Shown here one piece after another: positions 55,520 through 64,000 of a stretch of 64,000 nt of DNA. Every line of letters begins with the position of its first letter. The stretch's first letter is position 1. Both the position numbers and the translations under genes were made by a program. A model generated the notes under the pieces. That model was not told where the DNA came from and made no database searches. It worked only from the letters and a program-made list of their open reading frames with translations. The stretch comes from Adiantum capillus-veneris (Eukaryota > Streptophyta > Polypodiopsida > Polypodiales > Pteridaceae): contig CM043967.1 of assembly GCA_014529385.2 (NCBI GenBank), positions 85,446,778-85,510,777 on the forward strand, given 5' to 3'.

Positions 55520-55729
55520 GTATCTAGTTCTTTTGTACCTACACATGGTATTAGATTCACCATTTTATAACAGATTGGTCTCATAGGTCATTTTGGCCTT
55601 TTGAAGACGTTTATATAACATTTCATTTCATTTCATTTCATTTCTCTCTCTTTTTGCTCAATTGTCTTGAAGTGCTGAACGTCTATTCCAGCCTGTTCTT
55701 TAGTTGGCACATGGTGCCGTCTCGTAACA
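55000..55729 (+). repeat. Solo LTR related to A/E, with LINE2 tail in its CT tract
   Basis: Contains GGTCGAGGGGCCTGAAAACC, AAATACCGAAAGGGGTGCCA and the end CCGTCTCGTAACA, all aligned to E/A LTRs. Its CT tract (55,465-55,515) is split by 55,517-55,643. The left edge is approximate. No internal region follows. Confidence 0.65.
55517..55643 (+). mobile_element. LINE2 3' tail, 5'-truncated
   Basis: The sequence from AGTTCTTTTGTACC through GGTCTCATAGGTCATTTTGG to four or five TTTCA units is homologous to the LINE2 end at 60,560-60,672. CT dinucleotides lie on both sides. Confidence 0.75.
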
Positions 55730-56223
55730 CAGTGTGTGATGCATGTATGCTGATTATAGATTTTCAAAAACATAATACACCATCACTAGAAGTAAAAACT
55801 TTCAATAAAGTAGCTGCCTGCTGATTACATAATTGGTTAAAGATGACGCTTATGTCATTGTGAGGATGTATTTATTCGCAATCATACTCGGGCTCCCTCC
55901 TCATGCGCTCCCTCCTCATGCATCCTGGTCAATAGGCCTTGAAGGTGGGCTTGGCTCATCAGTAATGCGATAAAAGGTTTGGAAGAAGATGCAACATCAT
56001 CAACCTTCAAAATTAAACGCTTTAAAGATCACGCATACAAAAGATAAATAACCATTACATTAGTATTCGATGATCATTATGTATTTAAACGGAATATAAC
56101 GTCTTGAATGTTAAATCCCAGAATTCATGCAACCTTGTTTTGAACAGACACTGTTAACTTTTTGAACATGTATATTGTGATGTCTTGTTCAGGTGAATTA
56201 AGTTATTTTACTACTGCTTGCAG
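55730..56223. other. Intron sequence before exon 3
   Basis: AT-rich, without repeats or coding motifs. It ends in the branch/acceptor region TTATTTTACTACTGCTTGCAG. Confidence 0.5.
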
Positions 56224-56301
56224 GAGAAGGAAAGGGATCACTTTTCACAATTCGTTACTGAGAGTTTCTCAGCGTATTGCAAGAGGAAGCGAAGGGATAG
56301 G
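56224..56301 (+). CDS. OTU-domain deubiquitinase, exon 3
   Basis: 78 bp, phase 0/0, between CTTGCAG and AGG|GTAAGT. It encodes residues 353-378, EKERDHFSQFVTESFSAYCK plus a basic RKRRDR end, the OTU helix that follows the catalytic helix. It joins exon 2 across the 40-kb intron with no disruption. Confidence 0.92.
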
Positions 56302-56436
56302 GTAAGTTTGCAAGTTTTATTTTTGTTGCAGAGCATCAGTGCTAATAGCACATCCTTTATCTCCAATGTCCTAATCTTCTTATTGTTGCTCAACTTAAAC
56401 AGAGAACCTTTTGTTTTGGGCTTTGAATGATTGTAG

Positions 56437-56515
56437 GCTTTTGGGAATAATTTGGAAATCCAGGCAATGGCTGAGATGTACAATCGACCAATTCATATAT
56501 TTTGCTATGGGTCAG
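56437..56515 (+). CDS. OTU-domain deubiquitinase, exon 4
   Basis: 79 bp from TTGTAG to TCAG|GTATGG, phase 0 to 1. It encodes residues 379-404 (AFGNNLEIQAMAEMYNRPIH...), the conserved E-x-QA-x-AE-x-Y-x-RPI segment of the OTU core. Intron 3 is 135 bp. Confidence 0.92.
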
Positions 56516-56615
56516 GTATGGAATCAAAAAAAGTTCGTACTGTAATACCTACTGCATAGACCGATTGCATCAATCAGGACTGATTGCATTAAATATAACG
56601 TTTGTGACGTTTTAG

Positions 56616-56761
56616 AGCCAAAAAATATTTTTCAAGGCAGTTATGAGACAGATCTGCCTCCTATCCGTCTAAGTTACCACCGGAACAATCACTACAACTC
56701 TTTAGTGGACCCTAACAGATCCACAGTTGGAGCAGGCCTGGGCTTTGGAAGTTTAAGTGGG
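56616..56761 (+). CDS. OTU-domain deubiquitinase, exon 5 (catalytic His)
   Basis: 146 bp from TTTTAG to GGG|GTAAGT, phase 1 to 0. It encodes residues 405-453, with IRLSYHRNNHYNSLVDP carrying the proposed catalytic His430, and then GAGLGFGSLSG. Intron 4 is 100 bp. The following intron 5 is 4,476 bp and carries LINE2. Confidence 0.93.
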
Positions 56762-58457
56762 GTAAGTTATTAAATTTGTTTTGCAAGTCTTGCCTTTTTA
56801 TCTAGTTTGATCAATTAATGTGGTTCTAAAACTTTTGTAGCAGATATTTGTACAGAAGATGTGTTGTAGCTATACTGTATGAATATAGAAACATAGAAGC
56901 CACATTATTTCAATTTTATTGCAATGCTAAGTGTGTCTCTTATGCATTGGAGGAATGTGTGGTTTCTTTTGTATTGAATTTTGTGCCTAATTTTTTCATG
57001 TGCAAGTCCCATCACATCTTATTCATGGTAAGAGGATGTACCAATTGAATGTCGTAAGAATGTTACACCCATCTTGTTTTGTTATATATTGTGGGTGTCT
57101 GATATATATAGAATCAATTCCGTGATAACGATTAATAATTATGCAAACATCTCAAACTAACCTGAAAATAGGTCAAGTCTGCTACATCTAGAGAATCAGC
57201 CCATCAGGAGGTGTTTCAGCGAAGAAGACATTCAAGCCCTACAACCATCCCTACTCACCCCAAAAGTAGCCTTTGCCAAAGGAGTGTTGTTTGGAGCTGA
57301 GAGTGGATCGCCAGTGCATCCACTGGCTGCAGGTCATCATCACAGGTAACATCATTCATGAGCATAAGGTATGTGGCTTCGACGGCTCTTTTATCCGACA
57401 AAGAAGAAGTAAATAACAGTGTTGGAAGCTTTGAGGTGGTTGGTTGGGACCCAATTGTGATGGTCTTCTTCTGTTCTTTTTCTCTAAAAGACAACCCTCA
57501 CCTCTTGGAATCTCCATCTACTCCATGAGGACAAAGGAAGATTCCCCGAGAAGAAGAAACCCTGTAAAGAAGATGGCTTGTACTTCTTTTTTGCACAGAA
57601 CTCGGCTGGATTTTTTTTTGAGAAAATTCCTAAGAATGCCTAATAAGAAGCTTGTTCACAAGGGCAGTTCAAAACCGTATACAATGAGCAAGCCCATGGG
57701 CATAATGTTGGAATTTGTAGCCAGAAGGGCATAAGAACTGATGAAACTGAAAAGTTGATACATCCATTGTCACCAAGTTGATGACGTAGCAGTTGACATG
57801 GCAGCATAGGTGATGCCACCAAAATTTGATGATGTTGCAGGCTGATGTGTGATGCCACAAAATCTTGATGACGTTGCAGGCTGATGTGGCAACACAGTGA
57901 TGTGTCAGCACTGCTGACGCGGCTGAGACTGCTTTCTTGTACCCACATGCTAGCTGATCCACACGCAAATGCTTTCTGTTGCAAGTTCCTATAGTTAGAG
58001 ACTTATATGCTTTTGGATAGTTACTTTTTAGCATTAGGAGAGCTTGAAGCTTGAAAAGAGTAGGAGCTGACAGATTATGAGGATCTTGTCCAATTGTATA
58101 AGAATGCTTTTGAACTTCTAGGAAATATTTATTTGATTTAGCCATAGTATTGCCGATGGCATGCTTCCATCTACTATGAGGTGGATGGTTACCGCGGGTA
58201 TTTGCTATTCTGCCTATAGATGAACAATCGCATCTCAAGAGCCATTAGTTGGATTCAGCATTGAGGTTGAAAAATGCTGCTCTAAGTGTGGTTATGGGAG
58301 GTTTTTTCTATGCTTGTTTGTGTAGCAATATGTCGGACCCAACATGGTGTCTGTAGCTAGCTTGACATTGCTGATGACATTATTCACACTGCCACCACTG
58401 CACATGATTGCATGGCTGGATGTTTCGCAAGGGGGTTGTATTGGTCATTTTGTGTAA

Positions 58458-58527
<70 letters not shown>

Positions 58528-58881
58528 CCATTTTGCTATCAAGCGGCGATTCTAGAGGGCGGTATGTGATGGGTTTTTGGTTAGGGTTTGTGTGTCGAAG
58601 TCAAAGACACAACTGATCATTGCGTCTATCTGGCCAATCGTAGACTCATTCTCTCTAGAATGGTGGCCAATTCCTAATTTTTGGTCAAGCTCAGAATCCT
58701 TCTGAGCTGCACACTAAATTTTTCTCTAGATTCTCCTCCCTCTCTGTAGAGAATAGTGATTTTCTCTCAACAAAATTCAGATTCTTTCTCTAAAATTTAC
58801 CGAATTTCTCTCTAAATTCTGTTTATTTTTTGTCTCTAAAGTTGAGATGATTTTCTCTCTCCTCATTGAAGAAAGAGTTGT

Positions 58882-58928
<47 letters not shown>

Positions 58929-58930
<2 letters not shown>

Positions 58931-60672
58931 GAGGGGATGCAACATCATTTGGATGCATTGCATGTATTTGCACAGGACAGTGGATTGTGTGTGAACCTTG
59001 GTAAGACCAAGGTAGTGGTGTTTAACACTACGGCGCAGTGGGTAAGGAGGTCCGCCCCCACCTTTACATATGGTCGAGAGACTGTGGAGTATGTAGATGC
59101 CTATACTTATCTTGGGGCAGTTTTCAGTGGTCCATTATTTTTCCTGAGGTGTGCAGCAGATATGAGATTGACCGAAGCCTATGCAGCATTGGGGAGACTT
59201 GAGAGGATATGTTCGTAGGTCCAGTTCCAGGAACCTCGGACAAAGCTTTGGCTCTTTGACACTTTGATCACTTCGGCCATGCTGTACGAAGTGGAGATAT
59301 GGGGCTTCTCAGTTGACCATCATAGCAGAGGTGGCAATACTGATGGATGGAGATGTATGGAGAGGGCCTTGGTGTCTATGATTTCTCAGATGATTAGGCC
59401 AAGGCCTCAGTATCACATGGCATTGTTAGGAGCTCGCTGCTCCTCCATTGGTAGTGGAGGTACTCAACTCGATCAGTTTCATTTATGCATAGCACCCGGG
59501 CTCTCCCTAGGAGGTATGCTCGATTAGCACTAGAGTCTTCACGACAACTGGCATTGCAGGGAGATAGATCATGTTGGTATGCAGAGATGGCATCTTGGTT
59601 TTAGTTACATGGCTTTAGTAAGGATCGGCTACCCCCATTTCAGTACTCTCTGGATGCACCCTCCATCTCCCTCACTAGGGCAGAGATTACCAGGCTCATT
59701 AGACAGGACTTGATTCAGATGGATACGAAGAGGACATGGATACAACCTACACATGAGTTCGGTACCAAGATGGCTTTCTATAGAGAGCATCTTCTCCAGC
59801 TTACGGAGGATGGTTTTGTGATCAGACCAGAATACATGGATACTCATCTATCCCCCGGGATACAATGTGCTATTGGTCAGATGCGCACATCCTCACATCA
59901 GCTAGAGATCGAGATAGGCAGATTTAGAGGAGTACCCGCTGAGCCCAGGATTTGTCAGGTGTGCCGGATAGAGCTCGAGACAGAGCTACATTACATGTAT
60001 GATGTCATTGCCTAGTATACCATGAGATACGAGGCCGCTTTCAGTCTCTATTCAGAGAGGGTTTTGGACCACTTTCTAGATTCATGAGATACCAGGATCA
60101 GAAATGCCTCGGATTATACTTACGGGAGATTCATAGACAGAGAGAGGACCTCTTGAAGAGGGGCACAATGAGAGAGAACCAGCAACAGCGGCAGATTACA
60201 GATTTCTTTCAGTCACAGACAGAGGAGTTTGAGCAACTCCCACAACATAGCAGCACCAGAGGCATACTGCTTGATCGGGCGATAGAGTTGGGGTGGTCCC
60301 ATCGCCCACGGAAGAGGGGGCCCTCTCGACATCGACGCAGATTGCGACAGAGGATCCATACCATACTGGTGTGACATAGGAGCCGTCCCGACAGAGTGCT
60401 TACCTTGGAGGACATTGAACCTCTACAGCCTTTTGGATACTGATGTCTCTACTGTCAGAGAGCTTCACTGTATCAGGCCAACCCCCCCCCCCCCCCCCCC
60501 CCCCGTTTGTATCCCCCTTTGTATCAGCTTTCACCCCACCCCTACCCACTATTTTCTTTTCAGTTCTTTGTACTTTTTGTACCCAGACCTTGTATCAGAT
60601 TTACCACATGTAACCTTTTGGTCTCATAGGTCATTTTGGCCTTTTGAAGTCGTTAATATTTCATTTCATTTC
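58929..60672 (+). mobile_element. LINE2, 5'-truncated non-LTR element in a CT tract
   Basis: Starts at once after the CT run. Frame 58,936-59,218 gives the C-terminal RT thumb side (SGLCVNLGKTKVVVF ... YTYLGAVF). Later frames hold an ORF2 C-terminus with a C-x2-C motif PRICQVCRIE (about 59,945) and a basic tail (to 60,374). The 3' end is GGTCTCATAGGTCATTTTGG then TTTCATTTCATTT, after which CT dinucleotides continue (60,671-60,685). The tail is an ATTTC-type repeat, not poly(A). Stops and shifts make it inactive. Confidence 0.75.
60482..60504 (+). repeat. Poly-C run
   Basis: 23 consecutive C within the LINE2 3' region. Length may be affected by sequencing error. Confidence 0.8.
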
Positions 60673-61237
60673 TCTCTCTCTCTCTAAATTCTTACATGAG
60701 CTTTTTATTTATTTTTGTTATTTTTTTTGGGGGCGGGGCTGGGGGGCTGTTTTTTTACGTAGGCTAATGTTAATGCTGTTAAGATGGGTGGGTGCTCTCG
60801 CTTTTTGAGAGGGAGGGTACTCCTCTATTAGAGGAACCCTTAAGGGCCTATAAAAGTACCCCGTGCGCAGGGGCGCACACACACATTGCTGATTGACGGA
60901 TTGCTTGAGCACTTTGAACTTGGATGGCTTGCCTTCGGCAATTTTCCTTGAAGACTGTAATCCAATGAACGAATACCCAACCAGGGGTGCTGACAGTGGC
61001 AATTTAGGGCGACACACTATGTATAGGGGATCTTTCTCCCTCTGCCTTCACTCTTTTATTCAGTTATTTCAAGTTGTATTTGAAGTTTTAAAGTGATTGA
61101 AGCGTGCAGAGTTCAGTAGTTCACTGTCTTTCTTCCAACCACTCGCTTGAAGTGGTTATACTGCACATGGTTTCTTTCATATTTTCTGCCATGTGAATCT
61201 CTAGAACGGTTAATGATGATGTGCTGGGTATTTGCAG

Positions 61238-61303
61238 GCCAATGTTGATAGAGATCAAGTGAAAGCCGCAATCAAAGCACAACAAGATGTGCAAATTGAC
61301 AAG
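61238..61303 (+). CDS. OTU-domain deubiquitinase, exon 6
   Basis: 66 bp, phase 0/0, TTTGCAG to AAG|GTTTGT. It encodes residues 454-475, ANVDRDQVKAAIKAQQDVQI plus DK. The K-AAIKAQQ helix is typical of this OTU subfamily after the catalytic domain. Confidence 0.92.
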
Positions 61304-61426
61304 GTTTGTGCCTTTCATAAACTTCTTTTCCAGTCTGTGTGTTTTATGATGGGGGCTGTATCTAACTATATGACATCATAGCATTGATCAAAGCTGTAAG
61401 CTCCACTGAAATAGGGAGTTCTGCAG

Positions 61427-61574
61427 GCTCTTCTTGCAGAAGGGCGATATTATTCAGATCTGGAGCTAACAGAGCAGGAGATGGAACGGATGGTCATTGA
61501 AGAATCCAGAGCAGAGTTTCTTGCAGAGGAGTATGGCCATCAGATCGGAAGCATGGAGTCGTCTACATCAGCAG
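61427..61574 (+). CDS. OTU-domain deubiquitinase, exon 7
   Basis: 148 bp, phase 0 to 1, CTGCAG to GCAG|GTATTT. It encodes residues 476-524: ALLAEGRYYSDLELTEQEME, a charged helix, then a Ser-rich linker. Introns 6 and 7 are 123 and 76 bp. Confidence 0.92.
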
Positions 61575-61650
61575 GTATTTAGTCTTCAATGACTTTAAAA
61601 AGACTCAAAGCACATTGTAATATTGATCTGAGAAAAGTTCATATTTTCAG

Positions 61651-61919
61651 CAGGCACTTCAAGTGATGCCTTCAATAATCGACTGCAATCAGGCTGGCAC
61701 GGACCGAGTGTTGGTGCTTCTCCTGCTACCAACATACCGCTGACCACAAACATGCGGGTCCTATTGTCCATGGGTTTCAGCTATTTTAGAGTGGTGGAAG
61801 CCTGTAACATTTTTGGTGATGATATCAACGATATGCTTTGCTACTTACTGGAAGCTGAGACGGGTGGCCTATTGGAGGACTCGTTACACCGGTTGAAAGG
61901 CAAAGCTGCAGAGAGGTAG
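61651..61919 (+). CDS. OTU-domain deubiquitinase, exon 8 (UBA-like C-terminus)
   Basis: 269 bp to TAG at 61,917-61,919, residues 525-613. After a Gly/Ser linker, residues about 558-595 (NMRVLLSMGFSYFRVVEACN, then FGDDINDMLCYLLE) form the UBA-like region seen at the end of OTLD1-type proteins, which may help bind ubiquitin. The acceptor is a tandem CAGCAG: use of the second AG moves the start to 61,654 and removes one codon. The protein ends in a basic KGKAAER. Confidence 0.92.
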
Positions 61920-62750
61920 TAGTCTGTTTCCCAGGAGAGAGAGAGAGAGAGAGTTCTGATGACAAGCTACCATTGACGCATTGAACGCAATACTCCCCTC
62001 ACAACATTGGTCTGTGATGGTTAATGTATTAGGTATCAGGTATGGTTGCAAGTGTCATTGTATCTAGTGGCAGCATGTGGGAAAGGTTTCAGCGAAGGCA
62101 TTGGGACTTTGCTTGCCCGTGAGAATGGTGTTTTGCCTATACAAGCACAGAAAGTGTGGATATGTATAGAAGCCAAATGACTAGGATGTGTTGTAAAAAA
62201 GCTGATAGTCATCTCCAGCCATTGCAGGAAGAAAATTATGTTGCAAATCATTCAAGGTTGTACTCACTGTTGTAAATTGTGGGCTTGTTGATATTGCACT
62301 TTGCATTTGCATGCAAATCGACTGTGGTGAAGCTTTGCTGGCTATTAGCAAACATGTTCTAGCTAAATCTCTTTAGGGATGGTGGTGATTCTTATCATAT
62401 TAGGTCTGTGCATGCTGTGGACAATTTTCAAGATACTCCAAAAGCTTAGAGAACGCTTGTTGCAAGACAAAAGACAACGTTCCTGCTTTTGGGCAATGCA
62501 ACTTTTGTCATAGAGATGGCTAATGTGACTTGTTACGTCGAATTGCCCCCTTTCAATGGTCATCTCGCCTGCAGTGTTGTAACTTCTTCTCTGAAGGGAC
62601 CGGTGGTTTAAGAGGGTTCATTGGTTATAAGTTCCATTCACAGAATTGTCACTTTCCTCGCAAACAAGCAACTCTCTGTAGATTTGTAGGTGAGAATTAA
62701 TTTGAAGGTGAGAAAATTTACAAAACCTTTAAATAAACAAGCAACTCTCT
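61920..62750 (+). other. Probable 3' UTR and downstream sequence of OTLD1
   Basis: A GAGAGA run follows the stop within 20 bp. AATAAA occurs at about 62,731-62,736 and could be a poly(A) signal, but nearer variants cannot be ruled out. The short minus-strand frame 62,251-62,036 overlaps this region and is not considered a gene. Confidence 0.4.
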
Positions 62751-64000
62751 CCAAGTTTACCTATTGTGCTCATTGAGAAGTCACAAAGCTCCTTTTTCTT
62801 GTTTAGCTCCCAGATAATTCCTTTTTGTGGTAAGTTTGACTACTTGTTGAGCTCATTGTGCTGTCTCAAAGCTCCATTATGACCCCCAAATAATTATCAT
62901 TGCTCACCACATCTTCAATGTATACTATTGTATTTCCCATGAAGATGATGTAACTATGTGAAGGAATTAGACATTGCCATATTTATTAAAGATCACTCCT
63001 CACTTTCCTTTCTCATTTACATCATGGATAAGGTTAACCTCGACAAGTTTAAGAGGTGGCTTCCATACTCGTCAAGCCAAGGTTGAAGGTACATGATGAA
63101 GAATCTATGGAATGTTGTCAATCCACCACCTCAAGAGCCACAAGAGCCTCATGTGTACAAAGGCAAAGAAAAACATTGGGAATAATTATCACATGATTGG
63201 ACGATAACTCTATCCATCATTTGCATGAGATCAACTCATCCCTTGAAGTGCAACATGGTTTTAAGAAGGCAACCATTCCGAGATACCCCTCAAGTTGAAA
63301 CCCTATGACTTTGGAGAAGAAGTTTAAAGCTTTGTTACTCTTAAAACGTTTTTTTTAAAAACTAGTCCTTCCTAGCAAGCACTTTCCAAATCCGAGCAAT
63401 TTTCGAGAATCTTTCGATTCCTTTCTCTCACTTACTCCATCTCCTTCTTTCTGTGTTGCTTTGCCAATAGAGAGGCAAAGAGCTTGTAGAAGCAAGTGAC
63501 AGTAATAGGGTCAAAGCACTATCATAAAACATTGTAATACAATAACCACACCACCTAAACGGCACAACCATAGAAGAAGATGAAGGGGACACTTTTGCCG
63601 AATAATTTAGGCAAGATAAAGGGAAGCCTTTGCCCAAGGACAAAAGTCAAGAATAATTTGACATTATCAACGTTGTGGTGTACTTATGATCACACAAGCA
63701 GTGTCCCAACTTGTTGTTATGTTGGGAAAATGAAACCTCTATAGAATTAGCAACAACATTTTGCTTGACCCAATTCAATTTTGGAAAATATCTTTGTCGA
63801 GAGAATTCAAGTTCAAGATTTTGTGACTTTATATATATTTGTCTTCTTTTTAGATGCTTGGTACCCTCGTCATGAACATATCCACTACATCAATCCAAGA
63901 GAAACATATTGCTTCTTGAAAGCAACACTTCTTGTTCTACATTCAGTGTAGTTAATCCAAGAGACAAATTAGCATCTTTTCCCTCTTTTGCTTTGCAAAT
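62751..64000. other. Intergenic, no recognisable feature
   Basis: AT-rich sequence with short frames on both strands (for example 63,643-63,428 minus). No element ends, RNA gene or conserved motif was seen. Confidence 0.5.

Larger units (their letters stand above)
15975..56223 (+). other. 40.2-kb intron 2 of the OTU gene
   Basis: It runs from donor GTACGA to acceptor CTTGCAG. Exons 2 and 3 join as ...CIDYM|EKERDHFSQF, which is the contiguous sequence expected for the family, with no phase change. At least eight independent transposable-element insertions fill it. Only about 16.0-17.27 kb and 55.73-56.22 kb look like original intron sequence. Confidence 0.88.
56762..61237 (+). other. Intron 5 with repeat insertions
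   Basis: Contains a run of diverged GATGACGTTGCAGGCTGATG-like units (about 57,775-57,925), two pure CT tracts (58,460-58,524 and 58,883-58,928), LINE2, a 23-base C run, and at 60,850 a CCTATAAAAG box in a possible LTR fragment (about 60,720-61,100). Open frames at 57,444 and 57,669-58,238 show no family motif. Confidence 0.75.

Noticed and set aside
55000-55729. 3' LTR of element E
   Set aside because: Its sequence is more diverged from A/E, and E already has both LTRs with near-matching target duplications; treated as a separate solo LTR.
58847-58935. N-terminal extension of the LINE2 RT frame through the CT tract
   Set aside because: The (SL)n residues come from the CT microsatellite; LINE homology begins only after it.
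14800-61919. Two separate genes: an N-terminal OTU fragment at 15 kb and a C-terminal fragment at 56-62 kb
   Set aside because: Phases match at every junction and exon 3 begins exactly where family sequence after exon 2 should; one gene with a long intron is simpler.

Overview
The window is nuclear DNA of a land plant with a repeat-rich genome. This rests on an eight-exon, GT-AG-spliced gene for an OTLD1/OTU6-type deubiquitinase and on plant-type Copia, chromodomain Gypsy and LINE elements. The very long intron suggests a gymnosperm, fern or lycophyte, but the sequence does not settle this. No bacterial, organellar, tRNA or rRNA genes were seen.

Host gene: one gene on the + strand occupies 14,800-61,919. 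Exons 1-2 lie at 14,800-15,974 and exons 3-8 at 56,224-61,919. They join without any frame break into 613 codons: a low-complexity N-terminus, an OTU cysteine-protease domain (Asp322, Cys325, His430) and a C-terminal UBA-like helix region. Intron 2 is 40,249 bp and is almost entirely stacked retroelements.

Left flank (1-14,400): decayed Gypsy gag (952-1760); a second decayed, internally deleted Gypsy (2173-9902) split by a complete Ty1/Copia element (3909-9085, 228-bp LTRs, TSD CAAAT); then about 4.5 kb with no recognisable gene.

Intron 2, in order: a complete non-autonomous LTR element A (17,275-20,422); a MITE-like inverted repeat; a decayed minus-strand LTR element; the 3' end of Gypsy G3; then a deep nest. 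In the nest, Copia2 is split by non-autonomous element E (same family as A). The 3' LTR of E is split by Gypsy G1 (31,386-50,460). The 3' LTR of G1 is split by LINE1 (about 38,019-50,062). LINE1 is in turn interrupted by a TATA-bearing LTR-like block (X) and by Gypsy G2 on the minus strand (42,057-48,568). A 5.9-kb inversion (about 25,321-31,187) has put the two halves of Copia2 and of E on opposite strands. Flipping it back restores both elements and a near-matching TSD.

Intron 5 (4.5 kb) carries LINE2, inserted in a CT dinucleotide tract.

Main points of interest: four out of four LINE 3' ends lie inside GA/CT microsatellites; a small palindrome lies 20-21 nt before the 3' LTR in both the autonomous Gypsy elements and the non-autonomous A/E elements; telobox (AAACCCTAA) clusters sit beside GA tracts in Gypsy LTRs and in the LINE1 5' UTR; and there is a 0.29-kb inversion inside the G1 integrase region. 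All autonomous elements carry disabling mutations.
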